Of a DNA stretch of 64,000 nucleotides, positions 35,462-47,915 are shown piece after piece. The translations under genes were made by a program, and so were the position numbers. The notes below the pieces were generated by a model. It ran no database searches and had not been told where the DNA came from. It saw nothing but the letters and a program-made list of their open reading frames with translations. Every line of letters begins with the position of its first letter. Within the stretch, counting starts at the first letter, position 1. The stretch covers positions 434,001-498,000 of the forward strand of contig CAWENQ010000003.1 of assembly GCA_963810485.1 (NCBI GenBank), given 5' to 3'. The stretch is from DATKFM01 sp963810485 (GTDB lineage: Bacteria > Pseudomonadota > Alphaproteobacteria > Dongiales > Dongiaceae).

Positions 35462-36436
35462 CTAGTCGGCGTACTCGCCGGCCGCCGTGATGATCGGTGC
35501 CCATTTGTCGATCTCGGCCTTCAGGTGGGTGCGCAGGCCCTCTGGCGTGGCGCGTTCAATGGCGACCGGGTCGGTGCCAAGTTCGGCGAACCGCGAGACA
35601 ACAGTCGGGTCCTTGAGCGCCGTTTGCAGCGCCTCAGCCAGCTTGTCGATGACAGGCTGCGGCGTGCCCTTCGGCGCGTAGAGGCCGTGCCAGACCGAGA
35701 TCTCGAAGCCGGGCAGGCCGGCCTCGTCCATCGTCGGCACATCGGCCAGCGACGCCACCCGGGCCTTCGTGGTCACGCCATAGGCCTTGATTTCGCCGGC
35801 CTTGATCTGGCTGCTGGTGTTGGTGGTCTGGTCGCACAGGAAATCCACCTGGCCGCCCAGCAGATCGTTCATCGCCGGCCCCGTGCCCTTGTAGGGGACG
35901 GTCGTCACCTGGGTCTGGATCGCCGACATGAACAGCATGCCGCAGAGGTGCGACGCCGCGCCGATGCCCGCGTTGGCATAGGTCACCGTATCCTTGTTCG
36001 CCTTCACATAGTCGATCAGCTCGGCCAGGCTGGCGGCCGGGAAGTCCTTCTTGCCCACCAGGGTCATCGGCACTTCCGTCACCAGGCCGATAGGCTCAAA
36101 ATCCTCGATCGAGTTATAGGGCAGGTTCCGGTACAGCGTCATGGTGGTGGCCATGCCGATATGGTGCAGCAGCAAGGTATAGCCATCGGCCTCCGCCTTG
36201 GCGACGCGGTCGGCGCCGAGCGTGCCGCCGGCCCCGGCGACATTTTCGACGATGACCTGTTGCCCCAGGACCGGGCTCATTGCCTGCGCCACCAGGCGTG
36301 TGACCGTGTCGGTGGGCCCGCCGGCTGCGAAGGGAACCACGACGGTGATGACTTTGGAGGGATAGTCCTGGGCCTGGGCGCCAGGCCCGGCCAGCAGCAT
36401 GGAAAGCGCGACTGCCGCGCAGAATCGTTTCATCAT
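35462..36436 (-). CDS. tctC: Tripartite tricarboxylate transporter substrate-binding protein (Bug/TctC family)
   Basis: The 324-residue periplasmic binding protein starts at ATG 36436 after GGGAGG. The signal peptide MMKRFCAAVALSMLLAGPGA is followed by DYPSKVITVVVPFAAGGPTDTV, the Bug family signature. Bug proteins bind carboxylates such as citrate, glutamate or aromatic acids, and the ligand cannot be read from the sequence. The gene is first in the minus-strand unit tctC-tctB-tctA-dehydratase. A sequence box TTTGTTGCAGCGCAC upstream is shared with the sugar-binding protein gene at 60.2 kb. Confidence 0.93.
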   Translation of the reverse strand: MMKRFCAAVALSMLLAGPGAQAQDYPSKVITVVVPFAAGGPTDTVTRLVAQAMSPVLGQQVIVENVAGAGGTLGADRVAKAEADGYTLLLHHIGMATTMTLYRNLPYNSIEDFEPIGLVTEVPMTLVGKKDFPAASLAELIDYVKANKDTVTYANAGIGAASHLCGMLFMSAIQTQVTTVPYKGTGPAMNDLLGGQVDFLCDQTTNTSSQIKAGEIKAYGVTTKARVASLADVPTMDEAGLPGFEISVWHGLYAPKGTPQPVIDKLAEALQTALKDPTVVSRFAELGTDPVAIERATPEGLRTHLKAEIDKWAPIITAAGEYAD

Positions 36437-36632
36437 AGCAAACCTCCCTGACCACTTGTTGTTATGTACTGACACTACCGCCACTGCGCCGAGAATCTCA
36501 AGAATGAGTGCGCTGCAACAAACCCACCCATTAGTCGGTATGGAAATGCCTTTCGCCGATACAGGATAGCGGCATTCCGGGTGCCGGATTAGGCCGGGTG
36601 ACGATGGCCGGTTCTGGTGCTAGGTATCGGGC

Positions 36633-38244
<1,612 letters not shown>

Positions 38245-38264
<20 letters not shown>

Positions 38265-39022
38265 AGATCGACGAGCGGCAGATCGCCACGCTCACCCTCA
38301 ACCGGCCGGTCATTCACAATGCCTTCGACGACGCGCTGATCCGCGAGATCACCGCCACGTTGCGGGATCTCGAGACGAAGGATCTGCGCGTTCTCGTGCT
38401 GGCCTCCACGGGCTCCAGCTTCTCGGCCGGCGCCGACCTGCAATGGATGAAGCGGATGTCCAGCGCCTCGACCGATGCCAATCAGCGCGACGCCGAGGAA
38501 CTTAGCGGCATGCTGCGGCGGCTGCAGCTCTTTCCGCGGCCGACCATCGCGGTGGTGCAGGGCGCGGCCTATGGCGGCGGCGTCGGGCTGATCGCCGCCT
38601 GCGATATCGCCATCGCCTCGGAGCTGGCGACGTTCAGCCTCAGCGAGGTCAAGCTGGGCCTGATCCCCTCTGTCATCGGCCCCTATGTCATGGCCGCCAT
38701 CGGCGAGCGGCAGGCGCGGCGTTACTTCCTGTCGGCGGAGAAATTCAGCCCGGCCGAAGCGTTGCGCATCGGTCTGGTCCACGAGGTCGTGCCGCCTGAC
38801 AGCATGGCGCGCACCCTCGAGAAAATTACCGACTCCATTCTCCTGGGCGGACCCAAGGCACAAATTGCCGCCAAGCGCCTGATCAACGACATCGCCGGCA
38901 AGCCGATCGTTCCCGACATGCTGGATGAAACCGCGCGCCGCATCGCCGCGATCCGCTCCAGCGCGGAAGGCAGGGAGGGCGTGGCCGCCTTCCTCGAAAA
39001 GCGCAAGCCGAACTGGCTCTGA
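38245..39022 (+). pseudogene. Methylglutaconyl-CoA hydratase (enoyl-CoA hydratase family), frameshift near the start as sequenced
   Basis: From ATG 38245 the first five codons (MSAIT) are followed by a shift: one extra C near 38260 separates them from KIDERQIATLTLNRPVIHNAF. The remainder is an intact crotonase: SSFSAGADLQWMKRM, GAAYGGGVGLIAACDIAIA (oxyanion hole) and the LSEVKLGLIP active-site glutamate segment. Position between mccB and mccA identifies it as the 3-methylglutaconyl-CoA hydratase step. It is probably intact in the organism at about 258 residues. Confidence 0.85.
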
Positions 39023-39038
39023 GGGCCGGACAAAACCC

Positions 39039-41044
<2,006 letters not shown>

Positions 41045-41048
<4 letters not shown>

Positions 41049-41962
41049 GCCGCTATCCGGCCCGCGTGCGCATGGTCGAGGTCGGACCGCGCGACGGGCT
41101 GCAGAACGAAGCCAAGACGGTGCCTGCGGCCGTCAAGATCGCGCTGATCGATCGGCTCGGCCGCGCCGGACTGAAGGCCATCGAGGCCGGCAGCTTCGTC
41201 TCACCGAAATGGGTGCCGCAGATGGCGGATACCGCCGAGGTGCTGGCCGGCCTCAAGCGCTTGCCCGGAGTCAGCTATCCCGTGCTGGTGCCGAACATGA
41301 AGGGCTTCGATGCCGCCAAGGCATCGCGATGTGGAGGAAATCGCCGTCTTTGGCGCAGCTTCCGAATCGTTCTCGCAGAAGAACATCAACTGCTCCATCG
41401 ATGAGAGCCTCGATCGATTCGCGCCCGTCTGCGAAGCCGCGAAGGGAGCGGGAATTCGCGTCCGCGGCTATGTCTCCTGCGTGCTGGGCTGCCCCTATGA
41501 GGGCGAGATCGCGCCGGGTAAGGTCGCCCATGTTTCACAACGGCTTGCAGCGCTTGGCTGCTATGAGATCTCGCTCGGCGACACCATCGGCGTTGGTACC
41601 CCGGCGAAAGCGGAGCGGATGATCGAGGCGGTCGCCGCCGTCGTGCCCGCGCGAACGCCTTGCAGTGCATTTCCACGATACCTATGGCCAGGCATTGGCC
41701 AATATTCTCGCGGCCTTGGAGATCGGAATTGCCACGGTGGATTTATCCGTCGCCGGGCTCGGGGGCTGTCCATACGCCGCGGGCGCCTCGGGAAATGTGG
41801 CGAGCGAGGATGTGTTGTATATGCTCAACGGACTCGGCATCGAGTTCGGGCGTCGATCTACAGGCGCTGGCCGATGCCGGAGCCTATATCTGCAAAGAGC
41901 TCGGCCGCGCGCCCGCTTCGAAGGTGGCGCAGGCGCTGGCCGGGAAGAAAAAATCAGCCTGA
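41045..41962 (+). pseudogene. Hydroxymethylglutaryl-CoA lyase, three frameshifts as sequenced
   Basis: HMG-CoA lyase yields acetoacetate and acetyl-CoA, the last step of leucine breakdown. Pieces in successive frames are VRMVEVGPRDGLQNEAKTVP, then EIAVFGAASESFSQKNINCS and GYVSCVLGCPYEGE, then VHFHDTYGQALANILAAL and VAGLGGCPYAAGASGNVASE, then VDLQALADAGAYICKELGR. Removing one base near 41322-41324, one C at 41658-41659 and one G at 41848-41850 restores a complete ~305-residue lyase with all catalytic motifs. The start is GTG 41045, overlapping mccA. Sequence error is more likely than decay. Confidence 0.88.
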
Positions 41963-41977
41963 GGAGACGCCGGTACC

Positions 41978-42421
41978 GTGACCCTGCATATGATCAAGCT
42001 CTCCGTCGGCAGCGAGAGCGTCGAAAGCCTGCGCGAGTGGCAGGAAGAGATCCTGGCGAAGAAGCGCAAGAAGCGGCAGAAGCCGGAGCTTTTCCACTGG
42101 ACCCGCATGATGCCGAAGAAGAAAGACGAGGTCCTGGACGGCGGCTCGATCTACTGGGTCATCAAAGGCTTCATCCGTGCCCGCCAGCGCATCCTCGATC
42201 TGGACCAGCGCATCGACGATGAAGGCCAGCCTTACTGCGCCATCGTGCTCGATCCGCCGCTGATCCCCACCGCGCTCCGTTCCTTCCGCGCCTTCCAAGG
42301 CTGGCGCTACTTCGACCCCGCCGACGTGCCGCCCGATGTGGGAAAGCGCGGGGCAGGTAAAAGCCGCGGGCAGCCGTCGGAGGAGATGCTGGCGGATCTG
42401 AAGAACCTGGGGTTGCTGTAG
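41978..42421 (+). CDS. DUF1489 protein
   Basis: The 147-residue basic protein has the sequence LHMIKLSVGSESVESLREWQ, LFHWTRMMPKKKDEVLDGGS, YWVIKGFIRARQRI and GWRYFDPADVPPD, typical of the alphaproteobacterial DUF1489 family. Function is unknown. It lies 15 bases after the HMG-CoA lyase gene and may be transcribed with it. Confidence 0.87.
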   Translation: MTLHMIKLSVGSESVESLREWQEEILAKKRKKRQKPELFHWTRMMPKKKDEVLDGGSIYWVIKGFIRARQRILDLDQRIDDEGQPYCAIVLDPPLIPTALRSFRAFQGWRYFDPADVPPDVGKRGAGKSRGQPSEEMLADLKNLGLL

Positions 42422-42497
42422 TTCGCGGGAGAGAATCCAGCGCAGCAGATTCTTTCAGTTCGATTGCAACCTTTGCGCCGCGCCTGAATTGATTAGA

Positions 42498-42640
42498 TGG
42501 GAAGGCACGGACCAGACGGTAGTTATCCCCTCAAAAGGATGAATGCAGCTTGGAAAGTCCTTCCCACCCCCGAATTTTACGCGCTGACCAGTCTTAGTGA
42601 CCTCCGAAGCCCCGGTGCCCCCCGCCCCGGGGCTTCTCTT
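42498..42640 (+). ncRNA. Candidate structured small RNA ending in an intrinsic terminator
   Basis: No protein frame is supported between 42422 and 42718. TGGGAAGG (42498-42505) pairs with CCTTCCCA (42559-42566) and encloses a smaller ATCC/GGAT hairpin (42525-42540). A perfect 10-bp terminator-type hairpin then lies at 42606-42636, followed by TCTTCTGTT. The arrangement of folded body, spacer and terminator fits a free small RNA or a long 3' UTR. No known RNA family was recognised. Confidence 0.3.
42606..42640 (+). terminator. Intrinsic terminator
   Basis: GAAGCCCCGG (42606-42615) and CCGGGGCTTC (42627-42636) form a perfect stem followed by a pyrimidine-rich, T-containing tract. Confidence 0.7.
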
Positions 42641-42718
42641 CTGTTGACCGTAGAATGGAACACCGCGCCACGTGACCGGGTTGGTGTGGGACATCGGCTC
42701 TCGATATGAGGGGATACC

Positions 42719-42946
42719 ATGAACCTCGCATGCCAAAACTGCAGTACGGTGGAGTTCGTAAATCTGGCAGCCGTAGCCGGTAAGTTCCGCCCGTACTGCA
42801 TGCGGTGCCAATGCCTGTTCCCGCTGGAGGACGTCATTCTGCCGGCACAGCCCGAGCTGAATCCTGCGGAGGAATACGCCCAATTGTTTGCCGAAACCCT
42901 GGCCACGCTCATTGCCAATCGGTCCGGTCGCGTCAGCCGGTGCTGA
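42719..42946 (+). CDS. Small CxxC zinc-ribbon-like protein
   Basis: The 75-residue frame starts at ATG 42719 after GAGGGGAT. CQNCSTVEF and CMRCQCLF supply two CxxC knuckles about 22 residues apart, as in a rubredoxin-like zinc ribbon. An acidic helix-prone C-terminal half follows. The family is not recognised, and it could be a chance frame, but the ribosome-binding site and paired cysteines favour a real microprotein. Confidence 0.5.
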   Translation: MNLACQNCSTVEFVNLAAVAGKFRPYCMRCQCLFPLEDVILPAQPELNPAEEYAQLFAETLATLIANRSGRVSRC

Positions 42947-43479
42947 GGCGCAAGCCTCATTCTGATTTGCGGTCCGAGCGCCGGTCACATCCAGCCCCGA
43001 ATGATAGTCACGCCATTCTGGGGTCGACTTGGCCCCCTTGATGGACGATTTGACTTTCCGGCAAAATTAACGCATAATGCGTAGTTTCCGCATGATGTAG
43101 TCCAGCGGCGAGACAGCTTCTCGCTTGGCATGGGGTACATCGCACGGAGTCGTGGTCTCGCTGGATGGCGGGCCGTTCGCGTGCCAGCTTTGGAAAGCAT
43201 GAACCGCAGAGTCGCAAAGCCGCGAAGGGACCAGAGGCCCGGCTGTCACCAGCCGCAAGCCTTCTTTGCGTCGTCGCGCCTGAACCCTTTGTCCGCTCCC
43301 CGCTGGACGACGCCGAGGGTTGTTTTGCGGCAATTCCCCGCTGGACATGGGGTTCATCGCTCGGATTCGCTTCGCCGCTGGATAAACTCCAGCGGGAGGT
43401 CCGTTTCGGGGAGAGCAATCCTTTCAACGACGCTTACCCTACCCCGCGAAACAACCTCAGGCGCAGGGCATAGTCCCGT
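42947..43479. other. Gap upstream of the sugar kinase: promoter and degenerate repeat, no gene
   Basis: These ~530 bases hold no convincing frame. A promoter-like pair lies at 43050-43078. Two related segments (43131-43168 and 43347-43384, both with ATGGGGT-CATCGC ... GCTGGAT) form an imperfect direct repeat. The composition resembles decayed sequence, but I could not identify a parent. Confidence 0.45.
43050..43082 (+). promoter_or_regulatory. Sigma70-type promoter with palindromic operator over the -10
   Basis: TTGACT (43050-43055) and CATAAT (43073-43078) are separated by exactly 17 bases. The palindrome ACGCATAATGCGT (43070-43082) covers the -10. It points toward the KDG-kinase gene about 400 bases downstream. 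The position suggests repression by an unknown regulator. Confidence 0.45.
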
Positions 43480-44436
43480 ATGACCGCACGCAAGCACATC
43501 ATCTCCATCGGCGAATGCATGATGGAGCTGCGCCATCGGGATGACGAGAATCTGACCCTGGGATTCGGCGGCGACACGCTGAACACCGCCCTGTACATCA
43601 GCCGCCTCGGCGCGGCCTCCGGCCTCCAGGTATCGTACCTGACGGCCCTGGGCGACGACGCCTATAGCGATCGCATGATCGCGGCCTGGAAGGCGGAGGA
43701 AATCGATACTGGCCTGGTGGCGCGCCTGCCCGGGCGGCTGCCGGGACTCTACATCATCCGTACCAATGCAGCGGGCGAGCGCAGCTTTTCCTATTTCCGC
43801 GCGGCGGCCGCCGCGCGGGACATGCTGAAGGACGGCCGCGCCGAAGCCCTGCAGGACCAGGTCGCTGCCGCCAATTGCATCTATTTCTCGGCGATCACGC
43901 TCTCGATCCTCGACGATGCCCAGCGGCGCAGCCTGATGGCCATGCTCGACGACGCCCGCGGCCACGGCGCCCAGGTGGCTTTCGACAGCAACTACCGGCC
44001 CGCGGGCTGGCATTCGGTCAATGATGCCCGGCAATGGATGGTCCAGGCCTGGCGCCGCGCCACCATCGGCTTGCCGACGCTGGATGACGAGCAGAAGCTC
44101 TATGGCGACGCCACGCCGGACCAATGCGCCGCAAGGCTGCGGGCGCTGGGCGTAGCGGAAGTCGCGGTGAAAATGGGCGAGCAGGGCTGCTACGTCAGCG
44201 CGGGATCGACAGCCAAGAACGTCGCCGCCGTGGCCGTGCCCCAACCCGTTGACACCACGGCCGCCGGCGATTCCTTCAATGCCGCCTATCTCGCCGCCCG
44301 CCTGAGCGGCTCTAATCCTCTGGCGGCCGCGCGCAAGGGCAACGAACTTGCGGCCATCGTCGTGCAGCATCCCGGCGCGATCATCCCGCGCGCCGCCATG
44401 GCCGAATTTCACCTGGGAACCGGCGCGCCGCCCTAG
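43480..44436 (+). CDS. kdgK: PfkB-family sugar kinase, probable 2-keto-3-deoxygluconate kinase
   Basis: The 318-residue protein has IISIGECMMELRHRDD at the N-terminus, GFGGDTLNTALYISRLG (substrate loop) and the C-terminal PfkB signature VDTTAAGDSFNAAYLAARL with the catalytic aspartate. Sequence and context (lactonase, aldonate dehydratase, sugar importers) favour 2-keto-3-deoxygluconate as substrate, giving KDPG. The stop lies just beyond the convergent hydrolase end, where the error-dense block begins. Confidence 0.87.
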   Translation: MTARKHIISIGECMMELRHRDDENLTLGFGGDTLNTALYISRLGAASGLQVSYLTALGDDAYSDRMIAAWKAEEIDTGLVARLPGRLPGLYIIRTNAAGERSFSYFRAAAAARDMLKDGRAEALQDQVAAANCIYFSAITLSILDDAQRRSLMAMLDDARGHGAQVAFDSNYRPAGWHSVNDARQWMVQAWRRATIGLPTLDDEQKLYGDATPDQCAARLRALGVAEVAVKMGEQGCYVSAGSTAKNVAAVAVPQPVDTTAAGDSFNAAYLAARLSGSNPLAAARKGNELAAIVVQHPGAIIPRAAMAEFHLGTGAPP

Positions 44437-45276
44437 GCCGCGCGCAGGATGCGGAAGCCGTCGATTTCCTTGACGATCGGCATCTTCGACCAGCGGTCGA
44501 CGTCGTGCAGGATGATGATGCGGCGAGATGTCGCCGCCGATCTCGTTGTTGATCCGGTCGATGGTCTTGAGCTGCTCCCAGATGCTGCCGACGCCGTTGG
44601 CCAGCGGCACATAGACGCCGTCGTTGTTGTTGCCCGTGATGTTGCGCGCGCGCATAGACGCAGTCGCCGGAGACCACCATGCGGCCCTCGCGCGGTCTCG
44701 ACGATGACGAACTGCTGGCCCAGCGTGTGGCCCTCGCCGAAGCGGACATGGATGCCGGGCAGCACATTGTCCTTGTCGCCCTCGAGCAGGGTCAGCCGAT
44801 GCTCGACCGAGGCGTCGAGCGCCGATGCGCAGATCGTCGGGATTGATGATCGCGGTGAGGAAGCCGAAGTGCGGCGGCAGCGCCATCGCCTCCATGCCAG
44901 GACAGGTACTCGCGCTTCTGGATGTAGATCTGCGCATTCGGGAACTCGCCGATGCCGCCCATGTGGTCGAAATGCGCATGGGAGATGACGATGTCGGTGA
45001 CGTCGTCCGGCCGCGACGCCGAGCTCGGCCAGCATGCCGCACCGGCGAGATCCAGCAGGGGATGTCGAACTTGGTCGCCATCTCCGCGCCGCCGCCCTCG
45101 TTCATGAAGCCGCTGTCGATCAGCACGTTGCGCTCGCCGTTGCGCGCCAGCACGAAGGAGAAGGGCAGGTCCATCACGCCGTCGTCGATAGGCGCCGCTG
45201 ATCAGGCTCGCCACCGGCTGGTTGCGGCTGCGCGCATATTCGAGGACGTAGAGTTCCCAGTCGTTGGCCGTCGCAT
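44433..45276 (-). pseudogene. Metallo-beta-lactamase-fold hydrolase (lactonase-like), at least eight frameshifts as sequenced
   Basis: Read through successive frames, the gene encodes WELYVLEYARSRNQPVASLI, LPFSFVLARNGERNVLIDSG, the metal motif HAHFDHMGG, GIHVRFGEGHTLGQQFV, RMVVSGDCVYAR and RIIILHDVDRWSKMPIVKEI. This is an N-acyl-homoserine-lactonase-like MBL protein of about 280 residues. Shifts resolved at about 44523, 44649, 44688, 44822, 44900, 45015, 45042 and 45189 are all single extra bases. It follows the CUT2 permease on the minus strand, so a sugar lactone is at least as likely a substrate as a signalling lactone. Confidence 0.75.
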
Positions 45277-45279
45277 GTC

Positions 45280-46295
45280 TCCTTCGCTCCGAAAGCACGC
45301 GGCCGAGGCTCGACAGCCCGACGGCGACGATCAGGATCGCGCCCTGGAACACGAATTGCGTAGAAGGTCGGCGCGCCGAAGATGTTCAGGCCGTTGAAGC
45401 CGACCGCGATGATCAGCACGCCGATGAAGGTGCCGAAGACGTGGAACTCGCCGTCGCGCAAGCGTGGCCGAGCCCGAGGAACACGGCGGCGAAGGCGGTG
45501 AGCAGGTAGCTGTCGGCGGCGCTGGTGGTGCCGCTGCCGAGGCGCGAGGCGAGCAGGATGCCGGTCAGCGCGGCGCAGATGCCGGAGAGTGACGAAGCCG
45601 AGGATCTTGATGCGGTCGACATTGATGCCGGCGAGCCGCGCCGCCGCCGGATTGCCGCCGACCGCCTGGATCTCCTGGCCGATCGACGTGCGCTCGACCA
45701 GCACCCAGAGGACCAGCCGAGCACGAGCGCCATGACGACGATGTTGTTCGGGATGCCGAACAGCCAGCGGCCGAGCGAGAGCTGCAGGAAGGCCTCGGGC
45801 ACGCCGGCGACGATCGGCACGCCGCTGGAATAGGCGAAGGTGAGGCCGACGATGATCGTGCCGACGCCGAGCGTGGCGATCACCGAGTTGACCCGCGCCT
45901 TGGTGACGATGAGCCCGTTGACGAGGCCGATCAGGGCGCCGACCGCCAGCACGAGCAGGATGGCGACGGGGATCGGCAGGCCGGTCATGGACGATCAGGC
46001 CGGTGACCAGCACGCCCTGCAGGCTGGCGGCGAAGCCGATGGAGAGGTCGAGCTCGCCGACGATGACGGCGATGGTCAGCCCGCCGGCGATGATCATCGC
46101 GCAGCGAGGCCTGGTTGAGGACGTTGATGAAGTTGCCGAGACGTCGGGAAGGCGTCGCGGCGACAGGATCGGAGAAGATGACGATCATCAGCAGCAGGCC
46201 GACGATGGTGCCATAGCGGGCGAAGAAGCCGAGCGCCGCTTTGGCGTTCGGCGACATGCCGGCGGCGATCGCGTCGATGACCGACGTCCGGTCAT
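45280..46295 (-). pseudogene. CUT2 (ribose-type) sugar ABC transporter permease, many frameshifts as sequenced
   Basis: Frames piece together NAKAALGFFARYGTIVGLLL, GGLTIAVIVGELDLSIGFAA, GALIGLVNGLIVTKARVNSV, QAVGGNPAAARLAGINVDRI, SGICAALTGILLASRLGSGT and FGTFIGVLIIAVGFNGLNIF. This is an RbsC/XylH-type permease of about 330 residues with all its membrane spans. ATG 46295 overlaps the ATPase stop (ATGA). The left end is approximate because the stop codon is hidden by a shift. Confidence 0.75.
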
Positions 46296-47886
46296 GCGCT
46301 GAGCGCCTGTGCTTGGGCCGGCGCTTGCGCGTAGCTCGCCTGCGACGATCGCGTTCGCGCGGTGATCTGCGTCGCCCGCCAGCTCGCGCACGATCCGGCC
46401 CTCGGCCATGACCAGCACGCGGTCGCAGAGATCCGGCAGCTCGTCCGGCTTCCGACGAGATGACGATGCACGGCCATGCCCTTCGGCGGCAAGGTCGCGG
46501 ATCAGGCGATGGATCTCGCCGCGCGCGCCGATGTCGACGCCGCGGGTCGGCTCGTCGAGGATCAGCACCCGCGGCGCCGCGCCAGCCAGCGGCCGATCAC
46601 CACCTTCTGCTGGTTGCCGCCGCGAGAGCCGGCCGACCGGCGTCTCGGCGCTCGGCGCCTTGATCGCGAGGCTGCGCGATCATCGCCTCGGCGCAAGCTT
46701 GCCGCGCTTGCGCATGCTGATCAACGGCATGCCGGCGCGACGCGATCAGCCGTTGCAGATTGGCGAGGCCGAAGTTGAAGGCGATGCTCTTGGTCAGCAC
46801 CAGGCCCTCGGCGCGCCGCTCCTCCGGCACGAGGCCGACGCCGGCGCTGCATCGGCCGCGGCCGGCGTGCGCGGCGCGAAGGGGCGGCCGTCGATGCGTC
46901 ATCGTGCCGCTGTCCGGCCGATCGGCGCCGAAGATCAGGCGCACCAGTTCGCTGCGCCCGGCGCCGACCAGACCGCCGAGGCCGAGCACCTCGCCGCGAT
47001 GGAGGTCGAGAGCACACGCCGCGCACGCTGCGGCAGGCGGCGCAACGTCGCGGACCGTCGAGCACGACGCGCGCCGTCGCGGCGGCCTGCGCGGCGGCCG
47101 CGCTCCGGCGCTCGACCGCGCCGCCGACGATCGCCTCGACCAGGCCGCGGCGGGTCAGGCCGTCGCGGTCCAGCCTGCATCACCGAGCGGCCGTCGCGGA
47201 AGACGGTGACGCGGTCGCAGAGGTCGAGGATCTCGTCGAGCCGGTGCGAGACGTAGAGCACCGCGACGCCGGACGCCGACAGCTCGCGGATGATGGCGAA
47301 CAGCCGTTCGCACCTCGTGCGACCGAGAGCGACGCGGTCGGCTCGTCCATGACGATCAGCCGGCCTTGCGCACCAGCGCGCGGCAGATGATGACCAGCCA
47401 GCTCTCGGCCGTCGAGAGTCTTGGACGATCGGCGATCGAGCGGAGCGGCGATGCCGACGCGCTCGGCGATCGGGCTCGACGTCGCGCGGCGATCGCCGCG
47501 CCAGTCGACGCATCCCGAAGCGCGTCTTCTTCGGCGCGCCCAGCATGATGTTCTCGCAGCACGTTCATGCCGGGCACCAGCGCCAGCTCCTGGTGGATGA
47601 AGCTCATGCCGAGCTCGGTGGCCCGATGCGGGGTGTCGATCGCGACGGGCTGGCCGTCGATCTCGATCTCGTCCGCCGTCGGGCTGGTCGAGCCCGGCGA
47701 GGATGCGGATCAGGGTCGACTTGCCGGCGCCGTTGGCGCCGACCAGGCCGTGCACTTCGCCGGCGCGCAGATCGAGCGAGACGCCCTTCAGCGCCTGCGC
47801 GCCGCCGAAGGATTTGCGGATCGTCGCTCGACGGCAAGGAAGGGGGCGCCTTGCGGCGCCCCCGTCGATTCGAGCGCGTCGGTCAT
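46292..47886 (-). pseudogene. CUT2 sugar ABC transporter ATPase (RbsA type), many frameshifts as sequenced
   Basis: The start ATG 47886 gives MTDALESTGAP. Readable blocks in changing frames include GGAQALKGVSLDLRAGEVHG with Walker A GANGAGKST, a FIHQELALVPG Q-loop, LIVMDEPTASLS, a degenerate second P-loop LVGAGRSELVRLIFGADRPD and LILDEPTRGVDIGARGEIHR. This is the usual two-domain RbsA/XylG layout, about 520 residues. The density of shifts makes exact residues unreliable. Confidence 0.75.
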
Positions 47887-47915
47887 GGCCGACCGTAGCC
47901 GTACGCCGCATGCGG

